Assembly: GCA_041485125.1 (NCBI GenBank)
Contig: JBGPIT010000043.1
Coordinates: forward strand, 1-21,145
DNA: 21,145 nt
Reading direction: 5' to 3'
Source of the DNA: JBGPIT01 sp041485125
Lineage (GTDB): Bacteria > Desulfobacterota > Binatia > UTPRO1
The position numbers and the translations under genes are program-made. The notes under the pieces were generated by a model. The model did not search any database, had not been told where the DNA came from, and was given only the letters and a program-made list of their open reading frames with translations. Shown piece by piece: positions 8,048-15,036 of this stretch. Numbering within the stretch: position 1 is the stretch's first letter; every line of letters begins with the position of its first letter.

Positions 8048-9325
8048 TCATCGCTCCTCGTTCATCCGTGGTGACACGATCCCGAAACGACGTTGCAGCG
8101 ACACGAAAAAGAAGAAGAGCGCGACGCGGAGCCGGGTTGCGATCGACGGGCGCCAGTTTCCGGCGAGCACCGAGAGCACGGCCTCGCGAATTCCAAACGG
8201 AGCACTGGGCGCCAGAAACAAGTCGCGAAACGACGGGTCGTAGAACCCGACCACGAAGCGCCGAAAAAATCGGTAGCGTCTATGCACCACGCGGGCGTAG
8301 CGCGTGACATGACGACGGGACCACTTGCCGGACGCGAGCGCGTCGTCGATCGCGTCCGCCGCCTCGAGGCCGGATTGCATCGCGAGCAAGACGCCCGTGG
8401 AAAAGACCGGATCGAGAAACACGCCGGCGTCGCCGACCAGCATCCAGCGGTGGCCGGCGAGCTGGCTCGAGTCGTACGAATAGTCGGCATCGAAGCGCGC
8501 TGGCGACGTTCGCCGTGCGCCGGCCATCCGCTCCACGGCGGCGGGTGTTTGCGAGACATAGTGGTCGAGGGCCTGCTCGAGTGAGCGACCCGATGCAGCG
8601 ACATGCATATCCTTCGGTAGCACGACCCCTACGCTCGTGATCGTCGCCGACAGTGGAATGAACCAAAACCAGCCGCGATCGGGACGCATCACGATGACGA
8701 TGTCTCCGGCGCGTCGTCCCGAACGTCTGCCTACCGCTTCGTATTGAGCATGAAGCGCGACATTGCGGAGGGCCGGATCGAATCTGCGCTTGCTCTGCCG
8801 GCGTGCGAGGAAACCGCTTCGGCCCGATGCATCGACGACGACGGCGACTCGAGCCTCGTGGCGCGTCCCGTCGTGATCGTACGTGACCGTCGCGCCGCTG
8901 TCGTCGAATGCTGCCGCCACGGCCTGCGCCGGTTGCCGCACGTCCGCACCGTTGGTCTTGGCGTGGTCGAGAAGTAAGCGATCGAACTCGGCGCGCGGCA
9001 CCTGGTAGGTCTGAGGCTGCGGCGTCTCGACGGCGTCGCTGAAATCCACGTACTGCTCGACCGACCCGTCGGCGTTCATGAAGCTCGCTCCCCACTTCTC
9101 GATGAAACCGGCGCGGCGTATCGGCATATCGACACCGAGCTCGTGGAAGATTTCCGCGCTCCACGGAAGCTGCGATTCGCCGATGTGGAAGCGCGGGAAG
9201 GCGTCACGTTCGAGCAAGAGAACGTGCCGGCCGTGCTGCCGCAGTCGGATAGCCGTCGAGGCTCCGCCAGGTCCCCCACCGATGACCGCAACGTCGTAGT
9301 CGAGCGTGGGAGTCGCAGGGCTCAT
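8048..9325 (-). CDS. Flavin-dependent halogenase-type monooxygenase (first copy)
   Basis: 425 residues. FAD fold GGGPGG at 16-21, the FPRFHIGES segment (44-51) typical of phenol/pyrrole-type flavin halogenases, and WFWFIP at 219-224, which satisfies the WxWxIP halogenase signature. Lys77 in EKWGASF sits where these enzymes carry the lysine that forms the hypohalous-acid adduct. VGDAGVFLDPVFSTG is the second FAD-contact block. The family chlorinates or brominates aromatic rings with reduced FAD, but some members act as hydroxylases or reductases, so halogenation is probable rather than proven. The C-terminus has a short hydrophobic, basic helix (VALFFFFVSLQRRF), possibly membrane-associating. 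It is the last gene of the methyltransferase/halogenase group and begins 28 bp after its sister gene. Local GC content is visibly lower than in adjoining genes. Confidence 0.82.
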   Translation of the reverse strand: MSPATPTLDYDVAVIGGGPGGASTAIRLRQHGRHVLLLERDAFPRFHIGESQLPWSAEIFHELGVDMPIRRAGFIEKWGASFMNADGSVEQYVDFSDAVETPQPQTYQVPRAEFDRLLLDHAKTNGADVRQPAQAVAAAFDDSGATVTYDHDGTRHEARVAVVVDASGRSGFLARRQSKRRFDPALRNVALHAQYEAVGRRSGRRAGDIVIVMRPDRGWFWFIPLSATITSVGVVLPKDMHVAASGRSLEQALDHYVSQTPAAVERMAGARRTSPARFDADYSYDSSQLAGHRWMLVGDAGVFLDPVFSTGVLLAMQSGLEAADAIDDALASGKWSRRHVTRYARVVHRRYRFFRRFVVGFYDPSFRDLFLAPSAPFGIREAVLSVLAGNWRPSIATRLRVALFFFFVSLQRRFGIVSPRMNEER

Positions 9326-9353
9326 AGGCCGCCGTCTGCGCGATCGGCGTCGT

Positions 9354-10919
9354 TCACGCGAGCGGTCGATCGATCATGAAGCGGGCGAAAGAAATCGGCG
9401 TCCGCGGGCGGGAGGTGTCTTCCAGGAGATCGAGCGCGCGACTCAGAACCGCGTTGAAGCCGTTGCAGGTGCGCTCCAGAATCTGCTCGCGGGTATGTGG
9501 CGTACCAATGTCGCGAACGTCGCCGATCGCGCCGAGCGGCTCGCAGAAGTTGCCGAGATTCGCGCGATGGAACTGCCTGCGTTCCTTCAGACTCGTCTCG
9601 ACCTTGCGGAATAGCGCGGCGAAGTTTGCGAGCGTCTGAAGAACCAGCGGACGCTCGCGCAGCTGGCGGACGAGAAACCCCGGATCGAGATGCTGGTCTT
9701 GAATGTAGGGATCCAGCCAAAGATTGTAATAGGAGCTGATGTCGAACTCCCATTTGAGCTTCAGCAGCTCATAGCTGCCGAGCGTTTGATAGAGTCCGCG
9801 GTACAGCCGCATCGCGGCCTCGTGGCGAAACGCCATGAACGGGTCGTAGAGATCGACGCTCTCCTGCAGCTGCTCTGCCGTCTCTCCGCCGACGTCGCGC
9901 CGTACGAGATCCGTCAAGAAGTCGTTCTCGAGCGCGATGTAGTCGCTGCCCGGACTGTAGAACGGGTCGGCGAAGGAGGCGGCCTCGCCGGTCATGCCCC
10001 AACGGTCGGCGCTGAAGTACTGCCGGGTCGCGTACGGCAGATGGCCGTAGCTGCCGAGGTCGACGAGCTCGGCGCGCGCGATCAGCGTGGCGACCGCACG
10101 GTGGCTTTGGAGGAACGCGAGGAAGCCGGTCTTGGTGCGGCATGAGGCGTCGATCGCCGCCTTCTCGCCTACGACGCCGACGCTGACGATGCCCTCGCGC
10201 AGCGGGATGAACCAGATCCAGTAGCCGGGGTAGCAGAAGTGCACCGTCGAGAGCATGCGGCTGCTGTGACGTACGCGGGCGCGGAAGGCCGTCGAGCCGG
10301 CGTTGTCGAGGTCCTCGACGCCCGTGAAGCGCCCCCACACCGCGGCGATCGCGTGCTCGCTCTCCGCCACGCGCAGGCCCTTCAGGCGCGCGATGATGCT
10401 GGCGCGGCCGGCGGCGTCGATGAGCCAGCGGCTCTCGCAGCGCTCGCTGCCTTCCTCACCGCCGGCGACGAAGCGATGGAGCGCGCCGCCGCTGCCGAGC
10501 TCGACGTCGGTGACGCGCACGCCCGTCCGTACCAGGACGCCGTCAGCGGTGTTGCGCTCGCGGAGATCACTCTCGAGACGGGCGCGGTTGATCTGAAAAC
10601 TCGGATGGTACGGCAACGCCCGCGTGCCGATCTCGCTCATCTGCTCGAGCTCGGCGTCGCGCGCCGCGGTGTCGAAGAAGAATCGCAGACCGTTCTTCGG
10701 CAGGTGGCGATCGTAGAGATAGCTCGAGAGGCCGAGGCGTCGGATCAGGTAGTTGCTCGCGATCTCGACGGTCGACTCGCCCACTTTGAAGGACGTGTCG
10801 GCGGCGCGCTCGAAGACGCCGACGGAGACCTCGGGGAGCGTGCGGCGCAGCTGGCGCGCGAGCAAGGTGCCGGCGAGACCGCCGCCGACGATCGCGACGT
10901 CGAGACGTAAGGTATCCAT
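9354..10919 (-). CDS. Flavin-dependent halogenase-type monooxygenase (second, longer copy)
   Basis: 521 residues from ATG 10919, immediately before the VAIVGGG strand; longer frames run into the methyltransferase. Motifs: GGGLAG (12-17), FKVGES (44-49), WIWFIP at 234-239 (WxWxIP), and Lys75 in LPKNGLRFFF at the position of the halogenase catalytic lysine. The extended, aromatic-rich C-terminal domain (WEFDISSYYN, YIQDQHLD) distinguishes it from the shorter copy. It is expected to be a reduced-flavin enzyme halogenating or hydroxylating an aromatic substrate; it would need a flavin reductase, not visible here. It starts 10 bp after the methyltransferase stop and so is probably cotranscribed. 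Two divergent members in one locus suggest two positions or two substrates (inference). Confidence 0.82.
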   Translation of the reverse strand: MDTLRLDVAIVGGGLAGTLLARQLRRTLPEVSVGVFERAADTSFKVGESTVEIASNYLIRRLGLSSYLYDRHLPKNGLRFFFDTAARDAELEQMSEIGTRALPYHPSFQINRARLESDLRERNTADGVLVRTGVRVTDVELGSGGALHRFVAGGEEGSERCESRWLIDAAGRASIIARLKGLRVAESEHAIAAVWGRFTGVEDLDNAGSTAFRARVRHSSRMLSTVHFCYPGYWIWFIPLREGIVSVGVVGEKAAIDASCRTKTGFLAFLQSHRAVATLIARAELVDLGSYGHLPYATRQYFSADRWGMTGEAASFADPFYSPGSDYIALENDFLTDLVRRDVGGETAEQLQESVDLYDPFMAFRHEAAMRLYRGLYQTLGSYELLKLKWEFDISSYYNLWLDPYIQDQHLDPGFLVRQLRERPLVLQTLANFAALFRKVETSLKERRQFHRANLGNFCEPLGAIGDVRDIGTPHTREQILERTCNGFNAVLSRALDLLEDTSRPRTPISFARFMIDRPLA

Positions 10920-10929
10920 CACTGCCGGG

Positions 10930-11706
10930 TCAGCGCTTGGTGCCGTAGTACTCGCTGCAGATGCCGAAATACACCTTCCGACGGACGTCCGTAAAACCGA
11001 CGCGGCCGAGGGAAGCCATGATTTCCACGGGCGACACACAGCTCGCGATCGTCTCCCAGTAGTAGCGCATCATCAGGGCGGCATCGTCGCTGCGGGTCGT
11101 GAGCTTGGTCAAGCGCGGCAAGACGTTGCCGAGATACCACCCGGCCATCCGCAGGCCGATGCGCGACGACGGTCGCGAGATCTCGAGCACGACCACGCGT
11201 CCGCCCGGGCGCAGCACGCGGAAGAACTCGCCGAACACCAGCTCGAGGTCGCTGACGTGGCGGAGCGCGTAGCCCATGGTCAGCAGATCGAAGCCTCCGC
11301 TCGCGAAAGGCAGGGCCTCGGCGATGCCGCGGACGAACGGCACCGGCGTGCGCTTCCGGCCCTCGGTGATCATCTTGCTGCTTGGCTCGAGCGCAATCAC
11401 GTCGGTGCTGCCGGCGAGGACGCTCGTCGCGGCACGCGCGACGAGTCCGGTGCCGCTCGCGACGTCGAGGACGCGCATGCCAGTCGCGAGTCCCGCACGG
11501 GTCAGCACGAAGCGCCGATAGAAGTGTCCGGAGCCCATCGAGAGCAGCTGGCTGGCGCGATCGTAGTGCAGCGCGGCGCGGCCGAACATCGCGTCGAGGA
11601 AACGGCGCTTCTCGGCGGGCGAATCGTAGTAGTCGGTGATGTGCGCGTGCGGCTTCAAGATTCTGCGCGGCGGCGACGGCCAGTAAGCGAGCGCGTCGGT
11701 TAGCAC
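10930..11706 (-). CDS. UbiE/MenG-like SAM-dependent methyltransferase
   Basis: 258 residues from GTG 11706. That start has a GGAGGG ribosome-binding site 9 nt upstream and removes overlap with the divergent acyltransferase gene; an in-frame ATG at 11772 would overlap that gene. SAM-binding motif I, VLDVASGTGLVA, is at 79-90, followed by ALEPSSKM, PFASGGFDLLTMGYALRH and the LRPGGRVVVLEISRP strand, all typical of UbiE/MenG class I methyltransferases. These normally C-methylate quinone precursors; here, next to two aromatic-ring monooxygenases, it more likely methylates the aromatic head group or the polyketide chain (inference). UbiE-type enzymes also occur in aryl-polyene clusters and in the gene set proposed for ladderane lipids. 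First gene of the group 11706-8048. Confidence 0.88.
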   Translation of the reverse strand: MLTDALAYWPSPPRRILKPHAHITDYYDSPAEKRRFLDAMFGRAALHYDRASQLLSMGSGHFYRRFVLTRAGLATGMRVLDVASGTGLVARAATSVLAGSTDVIALEPSSKMITEGRKRTPVPFVRGIAEALPFASGGFDLLTMGYALRHVSDLELVFGEFFRVLRPGGRVVVLEISRPSSRIGLRMAGWYLGNVLPRLTKLTTRSDDAALMMRYYWETIASCVSPVEIMASLGRVGFTDVRRKVYFGICSEYYGTKR

Positions 11707-11715
11707 GGCGGCGTT

Positions 11716-11721
11716 CCCTCC
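11716..11721 (-). promoter_or_regulatory. Ribosome-binding site deciding the methyltransferase start
   Basis: GGAGGG on the minus strand, 9 nt upstream of the GTG codon at 11706. Most genes in this window lack a clear Shine-Dalgarno sequence, so this one is informative and favours GTG 11706 over ATG 11772. Confidence 0.55.
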
Positions 11722-11765
11722 GGCAATTGAGTGCGGCTGGACGGCGGCGTACGACAGCGAGCGCG

Positions 11766-13151
11766 ATGGCATCCGTGACCCCGATCGACCGTGGCGGCGT
11801 GCCGCTCACCGGCTGCGACTGCTTCCATCTCGCGCTCGACGCGCTGATGCGGCGGGCGGGGCAGGGACGGAACCTCGGCCAAGCGGTCGTCGAGCTCGAC
11901 GGCCGGCTCGACGTCGCACGCCTGTGCGACGCCGTCGGGTGTCTCGCCGCGGCGCACCCACTGAGCCGTGCCCGGCTGCGCCGCACGCTGACGGGACGGC
12001 CGGTCTGGACGCCAGACGGCGGCCGCGCGCCAGCGATTTCCGTCGGGGCGTGGCGCGAGGTCGGCGCCCCCGCGGGCGGCGGCAGGGCGACCGGCGACAT
12101 CGCGAGCGCCCACGCGCTTTCCGAGCAGCGCCTCAGCGAGCCGCTCGAGCCGGCCGCCGGCCGCAATCTGCGCTTCGATCTCCTCGCGCGTGCCGACGGC
12201 AGCAGCACGGTCATCGTCACGTTCGCGCACGTGCTGCTCGACGCGGTCGGTGTGGAGCTGCTCCTCGTCGAGATCGATCGCCTTGCGCGCGGAGCTGGTG
12301 GAAGCGACGGCGCCGTCGCGTCAGCGGCGGCAGCGCGCCTCGAGACTCGGCCCGAGCCGCGTGCGAGCTGGCGCGAGCGCTTCACGCGCGCGGCGCCCTC
12401 GGGGCGTCGACTCGACGAGCTCGCGGCGACCGGCTTCCGCTCGCTCGCCGGCGCGCGTGCCGGTGCCGGCCGCGCGCGCTACCGCGTCGTCACGCTCGAC
12501 GCCCACGACTCGGCGGCGGGGCTCGCGCGCGCGGCGCGCTTGTGCGGACCGCTCGTCACGATGCCGTTCTTTCTCGCCTGCGCCGTCCGCGCCCACGACC
12601 GCGTCTTCCGCGCGCGCGGTGTCGATCCCGGCGCCTACGTCGTCACGATCCCGGTGCAGACGCGCGACAAGGGCGCGCGCGGCCCGATCTTTCAGAACCA
12701 CGTGAGCATTCTCTTCTTCCACGTCGAGCGTGCGGCGGTCGCGAGCGTCGAGACGATCGTCGCGAGCGTCCGCGCGCAGCTCGCGACCATGATGCGAGCG
12801 CGGCTCGATCTCGCGTTCGCTGCCGGCCTCGATCTCGCGCGCCGCATCCCGTCGCGCCTGGTCATCGCCGCGGTCCGCCAACGCTTTCACGGCGAGATCA
12901 GCTCGTTCTTCCACTCGTACACCGGGAGCTTCGCGCCCGAGCTTACGTCGTTCCTCGGCGTGCCGGTCGCGAACGCGTACCACACGCCGGCGGTCGCGGC
13001 GCCGCCCGGAACCGGCCTCTTCGTCGGCGAGCGGCAGGGTCGTCTCAACCTGACCCTCACCTGGCGTGAAGATGTGCTCGGCGACGACGAGGCCGCGCTT
13101 CTCCTCGCGCAAGCGGTCGACGATTGCTGCGGAGGCAGCCCGGAAGAGTGA
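11766..13151 (+). CDS. Condensation-domain/HxxxD-type acyltransferase
   Basis: 461 residues from ATG 11766. The hallmark is AHVLLDAVG at 154-162: His155 and Asp159 give an HxxxD active site, with Ala where NRPS condensation domains and PapA/WS-DGAT enzymes usually have Gly and with the preceding His replaced by Ala. The N-terminal GVPLTGCDCFHLALD strand-helix, the DLLARAD strand before the motif, and TIPVQTRDK ... FQNHVSILFF later fit the chloramphenicol-acetyltransferase-like fold. Such enzymes join an acyl thioester to an alcohol or amine. It could esterify the finished acyl chain from ACP or CoA to a lipid or sugar alcohol (inference). It stands alone on the + strand, divergent from the methyltransferase (59 bp between starts) and convergent with the lipoprotein gene. 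Confidence 0.72.
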   Translation: MASVTPIDRGGVPLTGCDCFHLALDALMRRAGQGRNLGQAVVELDGRLDVARLCDAVGCLAAAHPLSRARLRRTLTGRPVWTPDGGRAPAISVGAWREVGAPAGGGRATGDIASAHALSEQRLSEPLEPAAGRNLRFDLLARADGSSTVIVTFAHVLLDAVGVELLLVEIDRLARGAGGSDGAVASAAAARLETRPEPRASWRERFTRAAPSGRRLDELAATGFRSLAGARAGAGRARYRVVTLDAHDSAAGLARAARLCGPLVTMPFFLACAVRAHDRVFRARGVDPGAYVVTIPVQTRDKGARGPIFQNHVSILFFHVERAAVASVETIVASVRAQLATMMRARLDLAFAAGLDLARRIPSRLVIAAVRQRFHGEISSFFHSYTGSFAPELTSFLGVPVANAYHTPAVAAPPGTGLFVGERQGRLNLTLTWREDVLGDDEAALLLAQAVDDCCGGSPEE

Positions 13152-13193
13152 GTGTGGGTACGGCGCGGCAGCGTCGCCCACTAGGCTGCACGT

Positions 13194-13211
13194 GCGTCGC
13201 GATCGCGACGC
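13194..13211. terminator. Perfect 18-bp palindrome between convergent genes, possible bidirectional terminator
   Basis: GCGTCGCGATCGCGACGC is a perfect inverted repeat, able to form a 7-bp GC stem with a GATC loop on either strand. It lies in the 63-bp gap between the acyltransferase stop (13151) and the lipoprotein stop (13215), where a shared terminator is expected. There is no T-tract on either side, so an intrinsic terminator is uncertain; a protein-binding palindrome is the alternative. Confidence 0.35.
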
Positions 13212-13214
13212 GGA

Positions 13215-13940
13215 TCACTCGGGCGATGGCACCGCCGCCATACGCACCCGTCTCACTTTCGCGACCATGCGCCCGCCGCTCGCCGCGTCGGAGACCTCGA
13301 GGCGGCCCGACACGAGCGCGTCGCGCGCCGCATAGTCGGCGTACTCGGCGGTGAAGAGCCCGCGGCCGTCGGCGCCGGTGTAGCGCTCGCGGATCGGCCG
13401 GCGCTCGGCGTCGACGGTGAGATGTGCGTCGACGCCGCTCCCGAGCGGGCAGCGCACCGTGCGCGTGCTCTCGACCTTGCAGTCGGCGCCGATCTTGGGC
13501 GTGAAGAGCAGCGCGAGCGCGACGATCATACGGTCGCCGGGATCGTCGCTTCCCGAGGCGAGCGCGGCGAGATCGATGACGCCGCGTTTGGTCTCGTTCC
13601 GCATCGGCAAGGTGAGGACGTAGTCGCGGCCGGTGATCGCGAGCTCGAGCACGGTCATGCCGAACGGGGAGAGCACCTGGAGGCGGATACCGCCGGCCGC
13701 ATCGACCGCGAGGTAGGCGGGTGACGAGAGCGGTGCCGGCGCGCCGGCACCGGAAACGCGCACCGACATCGAGACGCGGAGACCCCGCGTCGCACGCTCA
13801 CGGGCGGCGAGCGAGGCGAGGAGCGCCCGGGCTTCGGCGGGAGTCGCGGGCCGTTCGAGCACGGCCGGACGCACGCAGGCGCACGCCAGCGCGAGCGCGA
13901 AGAGCGCGAGCCCGCGGCTCGGAGGACGACGGACGCTCAC
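13215..13940 (-). CDS. LolB-like outer-membrane lipoprotein
   Basis: 241 residues from GTG 13940. The N-terminus has Arg residues, a hydrophobic stretch (LALFALALA) and cysteines at 20 and 22, consistent with a lipoprotein signal peptide, though the lipobox is not ideal. The rest resembles LolB-type beta-barrel-half folds: a SMSVRVSG strand, the LQVLSPFGMTVLELAI strand pair, GRDYVLTLP and a C-terminal run of strands. LolB accepts lipoproteins from LolA at the outer membrane; aryl-polyene clusters carry similar dedicated carrier and lipoprotein genes. Its start overlaps the dehydratase stop by 4 nt (GTGA). Likely acceptor of the cluster's lipid product at the outer membrane, working with the LolA-like protein two genes upstream (inference). 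Confidence 0.7.
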   Translation of the reverse strand: MSVRRPPSRGLALFALALACACVRPAVLERPATPAEARALLASLAARERATRGLRVSMSVRVSGAGAPAPLSSPAYLAVDAAGGIRLQVLSPFGMTVLELAITGRDYVLTLPMRNETKRGVIDLAALASGSDDPGDRMIVALALLFTPKIGADCKVESTRTVRCPLGSGVDAHLTVDAERRPIRERYTGADGRGLFTAEYADYAARDALVSGRLEVSDAASGGRMVAKVRRVRMAAVPSPE

Positions 13941-14386
13941 GATCCGGCGGCTGGGGTGGCGACGAACGCGAGCGTGATCGTCGCGCGGACGCAGGGTCGG
14001 TCGGCGACGCTCGCGGTGCCGGCGACGCGCGCCATCTCGCCGTAGCGACGCACGACCGTCGTCTCGACGATCATGAGATCGCCGACGCGGACGGGCGCGA
14101 GCACCTCGCAGCGGTCGACCGCGGCGAGGAACGCGCTGCCGCGCGCGTGCAGCTCGGGCTCGCGGTTCATCAGGACGAGCCCCGCGCCTTGCGCCATCGC
14201 CTCGATGACGAGGATCGGCGAGAGCACCCCGCTCGCGGCGACGAGCGGGTCGTCGGAGGCAACGGCCTTACTGAAGCGGCCGGTCGTCTCGTCGAGCGCG
14301 AGGATGCGATCGAGAAGGAGGAAGGGCGCGGTGTGGGGCAGGAAGTCGGCGGCGAGCGCGCCCGCGTGCGGTCGGCCTTCTTTCAT
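13937..14386 (-). CDS. Hot-dog-fold 3-hydroxyacyl-ACP dehydratase, COG4706/ApeP-like
   Basis: 149 residues, one hot-dog domain. FLPHTAPFLLLDRI at 15-28 is the N-terminal dehydratase block with His18, and IEAMAQGAG at 61-69 is the central helix with Glu62. The GHFPGxPxMPG segment of FabZ, with its catalytic His 14 residues before the Glu, is not conserved; that position reads Leu48. This arrangement recalls the COG4706 dehydratases of aryl-polyene clusters rather than housekeeping FabZ. It should remove water from 3-hydroxyacyl-ACP to give the 2-enoyl product, leaving double bonds because no enoyl reductase is visible in the operon. Its ATG overlaps the LolA-like stop by 4 nt, and its own stop overlaps the lipoprotein start by 4 nt. 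Confidence 0.78.
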   Translation of the reverse strand: MKEGRPHAGALAADFLPHTAPFLLLDRILALDETTGRFSKAVASDDPLVAASGVLSPILVIEAMAQGAGLVLMNREPELHARGSAFLAAVDRCEVLAPVRVGDLMIVETTVVRRYGEMARVAGTASVADRPCVRATITLAFVATPAAGS

Positions 14387-15036
14387 TGCGCGGGTGCCGT
14401 GGTCGGTGACGCGGCGGTCGTCACCTCGAGCGCCTCCATCCGGATCGTCGTGCGATCGCCGTTGCGCTCCCGCAGGACGATCTCCGCGGGCAACGGCCGG
14501 TCGGGCGGGAAGCGCAAGGTGATCTCCGAGAACGGCGCCGCCGCGCTCTCCGGCACGAGCGTGACGGTATCCCGATTCTCCCAGCGCTCGGTGAACTGCT
14601 CCGGCGCTTTTCGTCCGAGCATGAGCTCGTTCAAGGAGCGCCCGAATTGCCCGAAGCCCGACATCTCGGGCGGCAGCGGCACCGGCTGGCCGTTGCTGTC
14701 GAGAACAGTCACGGTCGTGCCGTCCGCGAGGATGGTGATCCGCTCCGGCTCGGTCAGCTCGAGCCGCATCGAGTCCGGCGCTTTCAACGCGAGCGTGCCG
14801 CGCGCGTGCAGCACCTCATCGACGAGCGAGACCTCGCGCTCTTGCGAGAACTGCGCGCGCGCCGACTCGACGGGCGGAAAACGCGCGGCGCGGCTGGCGA
14901 GCGAGAGGGCGGAACTCGCGGTGGGGATCGGCGTGCGAGCGGTCGGAGACTTCTCCGCGTAGAGCCGCGGCGCTGCCAGCACGACCGCGAGCGCCAGCCC
15001 CGCGCCGACGAGGCATGCCGTCGAGTGTGACCGCAT
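14383..15036 (-). CDS. LolA-like periplasmic lipoprotein/lipid carrier
   Basis: 217 residues from ATG 15036. A signal peptide is plain: positive start, hydrophobic VGAGLALAVVLAA, cleavage probably after LYA at residue 27. The mature part has the LolA hallmarks: RAQFSQEREV, ARGTLALKAPDSMRLEL, an ILADGTTVTVLD strand with the GQPVPLP turn, and FSEITLRFPPDRPLP near the C-terminus. LolA family members carry acylated cargo in a hydrophobic half-barrel across the periplasm. Placement between chain-length-factor and dehydratase genes, with a 1-nt TGATG overlap upstream and a 4-nt overlap downstream, argues for a dedicated export role for the cluster's lipid, as in aryl-polyene and xanthomonadin loci. 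Confidence 0.82.
   Translation of the reverse strand: MRSHSTACLVGAGLALAVVLAAPRLYAEKSPTARTPIPTASSALSLASRAARFPPVESARAQFSQEREVSLVDEVLHARGTLALKAPDSMRLELTEPERITILADGTTVTVLDSNGQPVPLPPEMSGFGQFGRSLNELMLGRKAPEQFTERWENRDTVTLVPESAAAPFSEITLRFPPDRPLPAEIVLRERNGDRTTIRMEALEVTTAASPTTAPAQ

Noticed and set aside
13152..13170. GTGGG...CCCAC inverted repeat as a terminator stem
   Set aside because: Only 5 bp with a long loop and no T-tract; weaker than the 18-bp palindrome in the same gap.
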